NCBI GenBank assembly: GCA_035476635.1
Contig: DATILI010000213.1
Coordinates: forward strand, 1 to 25,195
Length of the DNA stretch: 25,195 nucleotides
Direction of reading: 5' to 3'
From: DATILI01 sp035476635
GTDB taxonomy: Bacteria > Pseudomonadota > Gammaproteobacteria > Burkholderiales > Burkholderiaceae_C
Shown: positions 7,014 to 15,262 of the stretch, piece after piece
Layout of the letters: each line of letters starts with the position of its first letter
Position numbering within the stretch: position 1 is the first letter of the stretch
Translations under genes and position numbers: made by a program
The notes under the pieces: model-generated
Told to the model about the DNA's origin: nothing
What the model saw: the letters and a program-made list of their open reading frames with translations, nothing else
The model's database searches: none

Positions 7014-7978
7014 TCCTGATCCGAGAACAAACTCATGACCGACTCGCCCTTGGCAATGCGCTGGATCGTCTCGGCGATCAGCGGTGCCACGGACAGTTGG
7101 CGAATCTTCTGGCAGCCACGGGCGGCGTCCGACAGCGGAATGGTGTTGGTCACCACCACTTCGTCCAGCGCCGAGCCCTTGGCCACGCGCTCGATCGCCG
7201 GGCCGGAAAAAATCGGGTGCGTGCAATAGGCGTAGACCTTCTTGGCGCCGCGCTCCTTCAATACTTCTGCCGCCTTGACCAGGGTGCCGGCGGTATCGAT
7301 CATGTCGTCCATGATCACGCAATTGCGGCCGTCGATTTCGCCGATCACGTGCATCACTTCGCTGACATTGGCCTTGGGGCGGCGCTTGTCGATGATGGCC
7401 AGGTCGCAGCCCAGCTGCTTGGCCAGCGCGCGCGCGCGCACCACACCACCAACGTCGGGCGACACCACGATCAGGTCTTCGTAGTTCTTCAGGCGCAGAT
7501 CGCCGAGCAGAACCGGAGACGCGTAGATGTTGTCCACCGGAATGTCGAAGAAGCCCTGGATCTGGTCGGCGTGCAAGTCCATGGTCAGCACGCGTGCCAC
7601 GCCCACGGTTTGCAGCAGGTCGGCCACCACCTTGGCAGAAATCGGCACACGGGTGGAACGCGGGCGGCGGTCCTGGCGGGCGTAGCCGAAGTAGGGAATG
7701 ACCGCGGAAATGCGCTCGGCCGAGGCGCGCTTGAGCGCGTCGACCATGATCAGCAGTTCCATCAGGTTCTCGTTGGTCGGCGCGCAGGTGGACTGCACCA
7801 CGAAGACGTCGCGCGCACGCACGTTCTGGTTGATCTCGACGGTGACTTCACCATCGGAGAAGCGGCCTACCTTGGCAGCGCCCAGGGAGATGCCGAGGTT
7901 TTGCGCGATTTCCGCGGCCATGCCAGGATTGGCATTGCCGGTGAAAACCATGAAATCGGAGTGTTGAGCAGCCTGCAT
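7001..7978 (-). CDS. prs: Ribose-phosphate pyrophosphokinase (PRPP synthetase)
   Basis: Prs makes PRPP from ribose 5-phosphate and ATP; PRPP feeds purine, pyrimidine, histidine, tryptophan and NAD synthesis. The 325-residue product shows FTGNANPGMAAEIA at the N-terminus, GRFSDGEV, the ATP-binding FGYARQDRR segment, the divalent-cation site TMDLHADQIQGFFD, DKRRPKAN, and the PRPP-binding signature VIMDDMIDTAGT. I choose the ATG at 7978 (MQAAQHSDFMVFTGN); an in-frame codon further upstream would run into the tRNA-Gln gene. It lies 67 bp downstream of tRNA-Gln on the same strand with no terminator between, so it may be cotranscribed with the tRNA and with ispE. Confidence 0.98.
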   Translation of the reverse strand: MQAAQHSDFMVFTGNANPGMAAEIAQNLGISLGAAKVGRFSDGEVTVEINQNVRARDVFVVQSTCAPTNENLMELLIMVDALKRASAERISAVIPYFGYARQDRRPRSTRVPISAKVVADLLQTVGVARVLTMDLHADQIQGFFDIPVDNIYASPVLLGDLRLKNYEDLIVVSPDVGGVVRARALAKQLGCDLAIIDKRRPKANVSEVMHVIGEIDGRNCVIMDDMIDTAGTLVKAAEVLKERGAKKVYAYCTHPIFSGPAIERVAKGSALDEVVVTNTIPLSDAARGCQKIRQLSVAPLIAETIQRIAKGESVMSLFSDQENLF

Positions 7979-8045
7979 GAGCGTCCCAGCGATGAGTAAC
8001 GTTAGTGCCTGTACGTCAATTGTGAGCGTCAATTGTGCGCATATT

Positions 8046-8122
8046 TGGCAGGGGAGAAAGGATTCGAACCTTTGCATGCCGGAATCAAAATCCGGTGCCT
8101 TAACCAGCTTGGCGACTCCCCT
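8046..8122 (-). tRNA. tRNA-Gln (anticodon TTG)
   Basis: The 77-nt minus-strand gene folds into a complete cloverleaf. The acceptor stem is AGGGGAG/CTCCCCT (8116-8122 with 8050-8056), the D stem is GCC/GGC, the anticodon stem is CCGGA/TCCGG with a 7-nt loop holding TTG at 8088-8086, and the T stem is AAAGG/CCTTT around TTCGAAT. The discriminator is G and the 3' CCA is encoded (8048-8046). It sits between ispE and prs, 31 bp after ispE, as in many Burkholderiales. Confidence 0.97.
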
Positions 8123-8153
8123 ACACAGGTCAACAGCCTAGGCTGCCAACCGA

Positions 8154-9008
8154 TCAATCGTCGCTAGGTGCCCATCCCACCAGAGGATGAACATCCAAAT
8201 TGCCGCACTTGCGAACTCGCCATGTGCCGGGTATTTCACCCAGAACGCCCAAGGCCGCGTCGTTTGGCATTTGCGCAAACACCGCACTTCCAGAGCCGGT
8301 CATCCGTCCCGCCAAACCTGCGGCGGCGAGCCATTCGAGGCCCTGCGTTACGGCGGGGCAAAGGCTCTGGGCAACCAGCTGCAAGTCGTTATGGCCGAAG
8401 CCGTAGGGGTCTGCAGCAAAGCCTGTGATTGTAGCACTCTCTGTTGCACGTTGAAGCGTGGGTGCCGCAAAAATCTGCGCTGTGTCCAAGCCTTCGGGCG
8501 GTTTCAAGACGACGAAGCTGGCCGCCGGCAATGCCAGCGGGGTGATCTGCTCGCCGATGCCCTCGACCCAGGCATTGCGGCCGCGCAGGAAAAACGGCAC
8601 GTCGGCGCCCAGATGCAGGCCGATTTGCGCCAGCTTGGCCAATGGCAGATCAAGCCGCCACAAACGGTTCAATGCCAGGAGGCAGGTGGCCGCGTCCGAT
8701 GAGCCTCCGCCCATGCCGGCTTGCGCAGGGACGTGCTTGGCCACGCCGATATGCGCGCCGGCCCGCGTGCCGGTAGCGGCCTGCAGGGCAAGCGCCGCGC
8801 GCACCACAAGATCCTGCGGCGGCAGGGCCACGGTCAAGTCCTCGCGGCTGATCTGGCCATCCGCGCGCAACTCGAAATGCAGGCTGTCGCACCAGTCGAT
8901 CAGCATGAAGGCCGATTGCAGCAAGTGGTAGCCATCGGCGCGGCGGCCGGTGATGTGCAAAAAAAGATTGAGCTTGGCCGGGGCCGGCACGTCGTACAGC
9001 GCCTTCAT
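8154..9008 (-). CDS. ispE: 4-diphosphocytidyl-2-C-methyl-D-erythritol kinase
   Basis: IspE phosphorylates the 2-hydroxyl of CDP-methylerythritol in the MEP pathway to isoprenoid precursors. The 284-residue product is a GHMP kinase. It has PAPAKLNLFL near the N-terminus with the conserved Lys12, the glycine-rich ATP loop PAQAGMGGGSSDA at about 94-106, and the catalytic Asp136 in GADVPFF. The C-terminal GHMP motif is LAGRMTGSGSAVFA. The ATG at 9008 (MKALYDVPAPAKLN) matches the family start. It follows lolB by 10 bp and precedes tRNA-Gln, in the order lolB-ispE-tRNA-prs that is common in proteobacteria. Confidence 0.98.
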   Translation of the reverse strand: MKALYDVPAPAKLNLFLHITGRRADGYHLLQSAFMLIDWCDSLHFELRADGQISREDLTVALPPQDLVVRAALALQAATGTRAGAHIGVAKHVPAQAGMGGGSSDAATCLLALNRLWRLDLPLAKLAQIGLHLGADVPFFLRGRNAWVEGIGEQITPLALPAASFVVLKPPEGLDTAQIFAAPTLQRATESATITGFAADPYGFGHNDLQLVAQSLCPAVTQGLEWLAAAGLAGRMTGSGSAVFAQMPNDAALGVLGEIPGTWRVRKCGNLDVHPLVGWAPSDD

Positions 9009-9018
9009 GCCTGTCGCC

Positions 9019-9531
9019 TCAGCGTTCCAGCGCCACGCGCAAGACCGCCACCGGCGCCGGGTTGCTGCGCTTGGCCACCAAGCGGCCGTTGCCGAGTTGC
9101 GACAAATCGGCGTGCCAGCCAGGAACGGCGGCCTCCCGGCCAGCCAGCCAGTCAAACAGCGCGGCAATCGGAATCGCGGTGCCCGCGGCGTTGGCGACAA
9201 GGGCGTCGAGCGAATCGAATTCGCGCTGCGTATTGTTGGTGCGCAAGCTGGCCTTGCCCGGCGCCCAGGAAAGCGCGGCAACGGTTTGCCCCAATGGACT
9301 GAACAGCAGCAATTCACCGCTCTGCGCGTTTCCCTTGAGTTCGAATCCGGCGGAGAAGGTCTGCGGCGGCTCGGCCTCCGTCTGCAGGGCAAGGCGACCG
9401 CTCCAGAACGGGGTTTCGCTTTCGGCCGGGTTGGGAGTCCTTGGCGGGTGCGCGCATCCGGCTAGGAAAATGGCGGCGACCAGTAGCAGGCCGAGCCAGG
9501 CCCTGAACAGGTGGGAGGCGCGTGGGCTCAC
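9019..9531 (-). CDS. lolB: Outer-membrane lipoprotein receptor LolB
   Basis: LolB accepts lipoproteins from periplasmic LolA and inserts them in the outer membrane. The 170-residue product has a lipoprotein signal peptide: a hydrophobic core LGLLLVAAIF and a lipobox LAGC with the acylated Cys26. Ala follows the cysteine, so it is not inner-membrane retained. The mature part has FWSGRLALQ, GELLLFSPLGQTVA and the FDWLAGREAAVPGW segment typical of LolB. Translation starts at a GTG (9531-9529) that overlaps the stop of the upstream TPR gene (GTGA), indicating coupling. Sequence conservation in this family is modest, but the position beside ispE makes the call firm. Confidence 0.93.
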   Translation of the reverse strand: MSPRASHLFRAWLGLLLVAAIFLAGCAHPPRTPNPAESETPFWSGRLALQTEAEPPQTFSAGFELKGNAQSGELLLFSPLGQTVAALSWAPGKASLRTNNTQREFDSLDALVANAAGTAIPIAALFDWLAGREAAVPGWHADLSQLGNGRLVAKRSNPAPVAVLRVALER

Positions 9532-11267
9532 AGCTTGACGCGCAGGCGCTTCAAGGTTTCCTGCAGGGTTTCGTTTTCAGCGTTGAGCAGCAGTCCTTCT
9601 CTCCAGATGGCCATGGCGCGGTCGCGCTGGCCCATGCTCCACAGCACTTCGCCCAGATGCGCGGCGATTTCGGCGTCGGGTTTGGATTTGTAGGCGCCGT
9701 CCAGGACGCGCAAAGCCTCGGCCTTGTTGCCCATGCGGAATTCGACCCAGCCCAGGCTGTCGGTGATGAACGGATCGCCCGGCGCGAATTCCAGCGCCTT
9801 CTGAATCAGTTGCTTGGCCTCGGGCAGGCGCACATTGCGCTCGGCCAGCGAGTAGCCCAGGGCGTTGTAGGCGTGGTGGTAGTCGGGCTTGGCTTCGATC
9901 AGCTGGCGCAGCAGGCGTTCCATCTCGCCCAGGCTGCCGAGCTTTTCGGCCAGCATCGCCTGGTCGTAGAGCAGGTCGGTGTCCTTGGGGTCGCCCGCGG
10001 TGGCCGAAGAGAGCAAGTCGTACGCGTCCCGGTATTGCTTGTTGTCGCGCAGCAGCTGGACTTCGGCCATGAGCTTCATGCGCGCATCGCCCGGGTTGCG
10101 CTCGGGCAGGCCGCGCAGCAACTGACGCGCCTCTGCCATCTTGCCCTGCTTGGCCAGGAGGGAAGCGCGGCGGTTCTGCGCACCTACGAGATCCTGCGCG
10201 TTGTCGATCTTGTTGAGCCAGGCTTCGGCGCCGGGATAGTCCTTGCGCTTTTCCGCGATCTGCGCCAGCGACAGGTAGGCTTGCGCCAGCCCGCGGCTGC
10301 GTTCGTCGCCCTGGCGTTGCTCTTCGGCCAGCTTGATATAGCGCTGCAACGAGGCTTCTGCCGGTTCGTATTGGTTGTCCTGCAATTGCAGCGTGCCTTG
10401 CACGAGCCAGGCTTCGGCAAAGTCGGGCTTCTGGCGGGTGACGATCTGCAGCTGCTGGGAGGCTTCCGCATAGCGCTGCGTTTCCAGCAGCACACGCGCA
10501 TAGCCCATGCGTACCTCGGCCAGCGGCTGCCCCACCTCAAGATATTTGCGCACGAGGGGCTCGGCCAGCGGCACCTTGGGATCCATCAATTCCAGGGCCA
10601 GCAAGGCCGGCCCTTCGGCTTGCGCATCGATTGCCTGCGCGCGATGCGCGGCTTCGATGGCGCCGGTCGGGTCGCCGGCCAGTACGCGCATGCGGCCCAC
10701 CGCGGTCCAGGCCGCCGCTCCATGGGCCGGACTTGCCAGCGACTCGGATAGCGCCTGCTCGACCACACTGGCGGCCAGCTTCTTGTCCGCGCTGCGTGCA
10801 TAGTGGCGCGGAATGGCCAGGAGGGCCAGCACCCGCTCGCTCGCGCTGGCCAGGGAGATTTCGGTCTTGAGCGGCTCGGCTGTTTCAGCGGTGCGGTTGA
10901 GCGCAATCAGGATCTGCAAGACGTAGCGGTTACCCTCGCGCGAAGTAGGCTGCGCCTGCTTCCATGCGCGCGCTGCCTGCAGTGCCGACTCGCCGGAGCG
11001 GGCCTGCAAGGCGATGTCGGCGGCGCGCTGGTACAGCTTGGCATCGTTGGTCTTGCGGGCCGCGTCCAGGAGCAGGGAAAAAGCAGCCCCGGGCTCGCCG
11101 CCGCGCGCGTTGAGTTCGCCCAGCAGCAGTTGATAAAACAGCTCGCCGGTGAGCGGGGTGTGTTCCTTGGCGGCGGATTCGGTGGGGCTACCGGTCGACG
11201 TCTGGGCTTGCGCACCCAGGGCAAGGGCCAGAAATGCGCCGAGGGCGAGGCGGGGAAAGGGCATCAT
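9528..11267 (-). CDS. Exported tetratricopeptide-repeat protein
   Basis: This is a 579-residue protein with a signal peptide (MMPFPRLALGAFLALALGAQAQ) and many TPR-like helical pairs across the rest, for example ELFYQLLLGELNARGGEPGAAF near residue 50, GYARVLLETQRYAEASQQLQ in the middle, and YHHAYNALGYSLAERNVRLPEA and GDPFITDSLGWVEFRMGNKAEA near the C-terminus. TPRs mediate protein contacts; the periplasm or the inner face of the outer membrane is the likely location. It precedes lolB with a 4-bp overlap, a widespread Burkholderiales arrangement, suggesting a role linked to envelope biogenesis; no specific function can be read. A TATTAT -10-like box ends 6 nt before the chosen ATG. Confidence 0.9.
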   Translation of the reverse strand: MMPFPRLALGAFLALALGAQAQTSTGSPTESAAKEHTPLTGELFYQLLLGELNARGGEPGAAFSLLLDAARKTNDAKLYQRAADIALQARSGESALQAARAWKQAQPTSREGNRYVLQILIALNRTAETAEPLKTEISLASASERVLALLAIPRHYARSADKKLAASVVEQALSESLASPAHGAAAWTAVGRMRVLAGDPTGAIEAAHRAQAIDAQAEGPALLALELMDPKVPLAEPLVRKYLEVGQPLAEVRMGYARVLLETQRYAEASQQLQIVTRQKPDFAEAWLVQGTLQLQDNQYEPAEASLQRYIKLAEEQRQGDERSRGLAQAYLSLAQIAEKRKDYPGAEAWLNKIDNAQDLVGAQNRRASLLAKQGKMAEARQLLRGLPERNPGDARMKLMAEVQLLRDNKQYRDAYDLLSSATAGDPKDTDLLYDQAMLAEKLGSLGEMERLLRQLIEAKPDYHHAYNALGYSLAERNVRLPEAKQLIQKALEFAPGDPFITDSLGWVEFRMGNKAEALRVLDGAYKSKPDAEIAAHLGEVLWSMGQRDRAMAIWREGLLLNAENETLQETLKRLRVKL

Positions 11268-11306
11268 CGAACCATAATAATCCAAGCCCGTAAACCCTTT
11301 GTTTCC
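11268..11306. promoter_or_regulatory. Short divergent promoter region between the TPR gene and mutM
   Basis: Only 39 bp separate the two divergent start codons. An AT-rich block at 11273-11280 (ATAATAAT-like) can serve as a -10 box in either direction: TATTAT on the minus strand (11279-11274), 6 nt before the TPR gene ATG, and ATAATA on the plus strand, about 27 nt before the mutM ATG. Any -35 box for each gene would have to lie inside the other coding region. No good Shine-Dalgarno precedes mutM. Confidence 0.4.
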
Positions 11307-12122
11307 ATGCCCGAACTACCCGAGGTTGAAGTTACCCGCCTGAGTTTTGTCGCCCGCATCCGCGGTGCCCGCATCGACGCGGTGCGCATGGGCAAGCCGC
11401 TGCGCTGGGGGCTGGGCTGCGATCCGACGATGCTGGTCGGGCGCTCGGTGCTGGATGTGCGCCGCCGCGGCAAGTACCTGCTGCTCGACCTTGACGAGGG
11501 GCTTTTGCTGATGCACCTGGGCATGTCCGGCAGCCTCGGCTTTTCGCCCACGGTTCCGGCCGCCGGCGCGCACGACCACTTCGACCTGGGTACCGATCGC
11601 GGAACGCTGCGGCTGCACGACCCGCGCCGCTTTGGCGCCGTGGTCTACGCCCAGGCAGAAATCGCGCCCGAGGCGCAAAAACTTTTGGGCAAACTGGGCA
11701 TGGAGCCCTTGACGCCGGAGTTCGAGCTTCTGGCATTCCATGCGGGACTGAAGCGCCGCCAGGCACCGATCAAGCAAGTGCTTCTGGCCGGTGATCTGGT
11801 CGTGGGCGTGGGCAACATCTATGCGTCCGAAGCGCTGTTCCTGGCGGGCATCCGGCCGACCACGCGTGCCGCGCGCATCAGCCTGCCGCGCGCGCTCAAG
11901 CTGCACACGGCTGTGCGGGAGGTGCTGCAGCGTGCGGTCGACAAGGGTGGCAGCACGCTGCGCGATTTCTCCAACGCCCATGGCGAAAGCGGCTACTTCC
12001 AGTTGGAAGCCATGGTCTACGACCGCCACGGCCTGCCTTGCAAGGTGTGCGGCGCGCCCATCAAGTCCCTGCGCCAAGGCCAGCGCTCCACGTTTTTCTG
12101 CGCACAGTGCCAGAAGGCCTGA
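11307..12122 (+). CDS. mutM: Formamidopyrimidine-DNA glycosylase / AP lyase
   Basis: MutM removes 8-oxoguanine and formamidopyrimidines from DNA in base-excision repair. The 271-residue product starts MPELPEVE, where Pro2 is the catalytic nucleophile and Glu3 the general acid. It continues with the lysine-bearing RRRGKYLLLDL, HLGMSGSL, HDPRRFGAVV, the helix-two-turn-helix motif GVGNIYASEALF and a C-terminal zinc finger (CKVCGAPIKS followed by CAQCQ). It is two genes upstream of mutY, so the window holds two members of the GO system that counters 8-oxoguanine. The start is unambiguous because Pro2 must follow Met1. Confidence 0.98.
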   Translation: MPELPEVEVTRLSFVARIRGARIDAVRMGKPLRWGLGCDPTMLVGRSVLDVRRRGKYLLLDLDEGLLLMHLGMSGSLGFSPTVPAAGAHDHFDLGTDRGTLRLHDPRRFGAVVYAQAEIAPEAQKLLGKLGMEPLTPEFELLAFHAGLKRRQAPIKQVLLAGDLVVGVGNIYASEALFLAGIRPTTRAARISLPRALKLHTAVREVLQRAVDKGGSTLRDFSNAHGESGYFQLEAMVYDRHGLPCKVCGAPIKSLRQGQRSTFFCAQCQKA

Positions 12123-12172
12123 CCGGTTGAGCTCAGTGCTATATTCATTGCGCAAAGCGCATTGGGAACAAA

Positions 12173-14128
12173 TTGGCAACTTCCTTCAACGAACAATTTG
12201 ACCAGCACGGGGCGTGGCGGCGCGAATTGGCTTTGCGCCTCAAGCTTTTGGCCGAATGGCTGCGGGAGCACCAGTTGATGGATGCGGCCGTGTCCGAACG
12301 CCTGCACCGGCTGGAAGCGCAGATGCGCTCGGACAAGGTCATGGTGGCCTTTGTCGCCGAGGTCTCGCGCGGCAAGTCCGAACTGATCAATGCCATCTTC
12401 TTTGCCGGATACGGCCGGCGCATCATGCCCGCGAGCGCCGGCCGCACCACCATGTGCCCGACCGAACTCGGCTACGAGGCCGGGACGCCCCCGTGCCTTC
12501 GCCTGCTGCCGATCGAAACCCGATTGCAGCCCAAGGCCCTGACGGAATGGCGCGCCGATTCCCAACACTGGGAGCGCGTGGACCTCAACATGCACGACGC
12601 GGCCCAGCTTGCCGGTGCGCTGGAAAAAGTGGCCGAGGTGCGCCGCGTGACGCAAGACGAGGCGCGCGCGCTGGGCTTCTGGCACGACCAGGCTCCTGAA
12701 GACAATCCGACCGTTGATGCCAAGGGCCTGGTCGAAGTGCCGAAATGGCGCCATGCGCTGATCAACATCGCGCATCCCCTGCTAAAGCAAGGGCTGGTGA
12801 TCCTGGATACCCCCGGCCTCAATGCGATCGGCGCCGAGCCCGAGCTGACCGTGAGCCTGATCCCGCAGGCGCATGCCGTGGTCTTCATGCTGGCCGCCGA
12901 CACCGGCGTGACCAAGTCGGACCTGACGATCTGGCGCGAGCACCTGGTCATCGAGGAGGAGCATTCCGATGCGCGCCTGGTGGTGCTGAACAAGATCGAC
13001 ACGCTCTGGGATGCGCTCAGCACTCCGGCGCAGGTGCAGGCGCAAATCGACCGACAGGTCGCCAGCTCCGCGGAAATCCTGGGGCTGCCGGCCAGCCAGG
13101 TGCTGCCGGTGTCCGCGCAAAAAGGCCTGGTTGCAAAAGTCACCAAGGATGCGGCACTGCTGCAGGTCAGCCGCCTTCCGGTGCTCGAAGAAGCCCTGGG
13201 CAAAGGCATCATGGGCCGGCGCCAGAGCATCCTGCGCTCCACGGTGGCCCATGGCATTGTCGACCTGCGCACGGAGACCGGCCGGGTGATCAATATCCGG
13301 CGCCGCGATCTGGCCGAGCAGATGCTGGAACTCAGGGGCCTGCGCGGAAAAAATGCCTCGGTCATCGGCAACATGCGCGAGCGTATCGAAGAGGAGCAGC
13401 GCGAGTTCGACCAGAGCGGCGCCAAGGTCATGGCAGTACGCGCGGTCCATGTGAAACTCATGCGCACCTTGCTGGCCAGCCTGGGCAACGCGGCTTTGAG
13501 CGCCGAGGTTCAGCCCTTGACGGCGGCTTTGCGCCAAAAGGGCATCAAGCTGGGCGTCAAGAAAGCCTACGGAGAAACCTTCGCGCGCCTGCTCGAATGC
13601 CTGCAGCGCGCGCAAACCGCCAGCCTGGAAATCCAGACCATGCTGGGCGCCAGTTTTCGCCAGCTGAATGCGGAATACAGCTTCTCGCTGCAACCGCCGG
13701 CCGAGCCTGATTTTTCGCGCTACCAGGCCGATTTGCAGCTGATCCAGCGCAGCCATTTGCAATACCTGGGCCTGGGCAACGCGATCAAGCTGGCGCAACC
13801 CGAGTTCGCCGAGCGCCTGGTGCGCGCGCTGACCACGCGCCTGCGGGTGGTCTTCGAATCGGTGCAAGGCGATCTGGAACTGTGGAGCAAATCCACCACC
13901 GCGCAACTCGATTCGCAATTGCGCGAGCGCCGCAAGAGCTTCATGCGCCGCATCGAGGCGATCGACCGCATCCAGCAGGCGGCGACGGGCTTGAACGACC
14001 GCATCGCCGAGATCGAGGCCAGCGACGCCTTGCTGAGCGAGCTTGATGCCAAATTGGCGGAGCTGACCTCCTACCTGGTGCGCGAGCCTGCATCCGAGCC
14101 GAGCCTGCTGGAACGCAAGGCGGCATGA
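12173..14128 (+). CDS. Dynamin-like GTPase family protein
   Basis: This is a 651-residue cytoplasmic protein with an N-terminal GTPase domain and a long helical C-terminal region. The P-loop is AEVSRGKSE (residues 62-70): the GKS is intact but the first glycine of the GxxxxGKS consensus is replaced by Ala. ASAGRTTMCP (about 86-95) supplies the switch-I threonine region, DTPGL starts at Asp212 (G3) and NKID at Asn273 (G4). After about residue 330, heptad-rich helices follow (for example RRRDLAEQMLELRGLRG and ERIEEEQREFDQ), as in dynamin-type stalks. No membrane segment is seen. Translation appears to start at a TTG (12173) with GGGAAC upstream; no ATG gives the full N-terminus. mutY starts in its stop codon (ATGA). 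Its role is not established; membrane remodelling or a nucleoid or division role are possibilities. Confidence 0.85.
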   Translation: MATSFNEQFDQHGAWRRELALRLKLLAEWLREHQLMDAAVSERLHRLEAQMRSDKVMVAFVAEVSRGKSELINAIFFAGYGRRIMPASAGRTTMCPTELGYEAGTPPCLRLLPIETRLQPKALTEWRADSQHWERVDLNMHDAAQLAGALEKVAEVRRVTQDEARALGFWHDQAPEDNPTVDAKGLVEVPKWRHALINIAHPLLKQGLVILDTPGLNAIGAEPELTVSLIPQAHAVVFMLAADTGVTKSDLTIWREHLVIEEEHSDARLVVLNKIDTLWDALSTPAQVQAQIDRQVASSAEILGLPASQVLPVSAQKGLVAKVTKDAALLQVSRLPVLEEALGKGIMGRRQSILRSTVAHGIVDLRTETGRVINIRRRDLAEQMLELRGLRGKNASVIGNMRERIEEEQREFDQSGAKVMAVRAVHVKLMRTLLASLGNAALSAEVQPLTAALRQKGIKLGVKKAYGETFARLLECLQRAQTASLEIQTMLGASFRQLNAEYSFSLQPPAEPDFSRYQADLQLIQRSHLQYLGLGNAIKLAQPEFAERLVRALTTRLRVVFESVQGDLELWSKSTTAQLDSQLRERRKSFMRRIEAIDRIQQAATGLNDRIAEIEASDALLSELDAKLAELTSYLVREPASEPSLLERKAA

Positions 14129-14207
14129 GCGCCGCCGGGCCGCGCCAAGGCGCGAAGGCCCCCTTGGGGGGCAGCGCAGCCCACGCAGTGGCAAGCGTGG
14201 GGGCGCA
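14125..14207 (+). repeat. Dispersed ~83-bp repeat, copy B (5' end of mutY)
   Basis: This copy matches the minus strand of 3452-3534 over 83 bp with nine mismatches by my count and in the same coding frame. It holds the core palindrome GGCCCCC-TT-GGGGGGC. It supplies the ATG that overlaps the stop of the preceding GTPase gene and the first ~28 codons of the mutY frame (MSAAGPRQGAKAPLGG, then SAAHAVASVGAH). The 3' boundary is where similarity to copy A ends. Confidence 0.85.
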
Positions 14208-15255
14208 TGATTTGACCGTTCCTGGTGATGAATTCGCCAGCCGCGTCGTGCGCTGGCAGAAGGTGCACGGCCGCAACAGCCTGCCATGGCAGAACACGCG
14301 CGATCCTTACCTGGTGTGGCTGTCGGAAATCATGCTGCAGCAAACCCAGGTTGCGGCAGTACGCGAATACTTCGCGCGGTTTGTTGCGCGTTGCCCCGAT
14401 GTGCGTACCCTCGCCGCCGCGACCGAGGACGAGGTATTGGCCTTGTGGAGCGGCCTGGGCTACTACAGCCGTGCCCGCAACCTGCACCGCTGTGCCCAGG
14501 AAATCGTCGCTGTGCATGGCGGCGAATTTCCGCGCTCGGCTGAAAGCCTGCAAACCTTGCCGGGCATCGGGCGATCCACCGCGGCCGCGATTGCTTCCTT
14601 CTGCTTCGGTGAGCGCGTGGCCATTCTGGACGGCAACGTGAAGCGCGTCCTGACCCGCGTCCTCGGCTTCGGCGACGACCTGGCGGTGGCCGCCAATGAG
14701 CGCGCCCTGTGGTCGCATGCGACCGAGCTGCTGCCGCGCCATGCGGTACAGGAGGCCATGCCGCGCTACACCCAGGGGCTGATGGATCTCGGAGCCACGG
14801 TCTGCGCGGTGCGCAACCCGCAGTGCCTGATCTGCCCGGCGAGCGAACTATGCACAGCGCGCCGCGAGGGCGCACCGCAGCGCTATCCGGTGAAGACCCG
14901 CAAGCTCAAGCGCAGCGCGCAATCGCTTTGGCTGCTGCAGGCGCGGGCGGCACAGGGCGAGGTCTGGCTTGAAAGACGGCCGGTGCCCGGCGTCTGGGCC
15001 GGCTTGTACTGCCTGCCCGTCTTTGAGGACCGTGCAGCGCTCGAAGCCTTGGTTCCAGCGAAATACCGGGCCCGTTTGCAGGACGCGCCGGCATTCACCC
15101 ATGTACTCACGCACAAGGACCTGCATCTGCATCCCGTGGCGCTGCCCATGCCGGTTTCGCAATCGATCAAGGGCGAGGGCGCGTGGTTTACACCAGAACA
15201 ATGGCCGCAGCTTGGGCTGCCGGCTCCGATCCGCAAACTGTTGAGCGTGCCCTGA
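14125..15255 (+). CDS. mutY: Adenine DNA glycosylase, with repeat-derived N-terminus
   Basis: MutY removes adenine mispaired with 8-oxoguanine, complementing MutM. The catalytic Glu is E68 in WLSEIMLQQTQV (E37 in E. coli). The helix-hairpin-helix is LPGIGRSTAAAIASF, with the catalytic Asp in AILDGNVKRVLTR. The [4Fe-4S] loop is C-x6-C-x2-C-x5-C (CAVRNPQCLICPASELC), and the C-terminal NUDIX-like 8-oxoG recognition domain includes RRPVPGVWAGLYCLPVF. The frame read from the ATG at 14125 gives 376 residues, about 31 more than E. coli at the N-terminus, and nearly all the excess is encoded by the dispersed repeat. True initiation could instead be at in-frame GTG codons inside the repeat (residues 22 or 25) or at TTG 14212. 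It ends 7 bp before the convergent rapZ. Confidence 0.96.
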   Translation: MSAAGPRQGAKAPLGGSAAHAVASVGAHDLTVPGDEFASRVVRWQKVHGRNSLPWQNTRDPYLVWLSEIMLQQTQVAAVREYFARFVARCPDVRTLAAATEDEVLALWSGLGYYSRARNLHRCAQEIVAVHGGEFPRSAESLQTLPGIGRSTAAAIASFCFGERVAILDGNVKRVLTRVLGFGDDLAVAANERALWSHATELLPRHAVQEAMPRYTQGLMDLGATVCAVRNPQCLICPASELCTARREGAPQRYPVKTRKLKRSAQSLWLLQARAAQGEVWLERRPVPGVWAGLYCLPVFEDRAALEALVPAKYRARLQDAPAFTHVLTHKDLHLHPVALPMPVSQSIKGEGAWFTPEQWPQLGLPAPIRKLLSVP

Positions 15256-15262
15256 GCCTTGT

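Noticed and set aside
7979..8077. N-terminal extension of prs upstream of 7978
   Set aside because: It would run into the tRNA-Gln gene and has no similarity to Prs; the ATG at 7978 fits the known N-terminus.
12782..14287. Long minus-strand open frame opposite the GTPase gene and mutY start
   Set aside because: GC-rich codon usage leaves long antisense frames open; the product is low-complexity, rich in Ala, Gln, Arg and His, and shows no domain, while both genes on the plus strand are clear.
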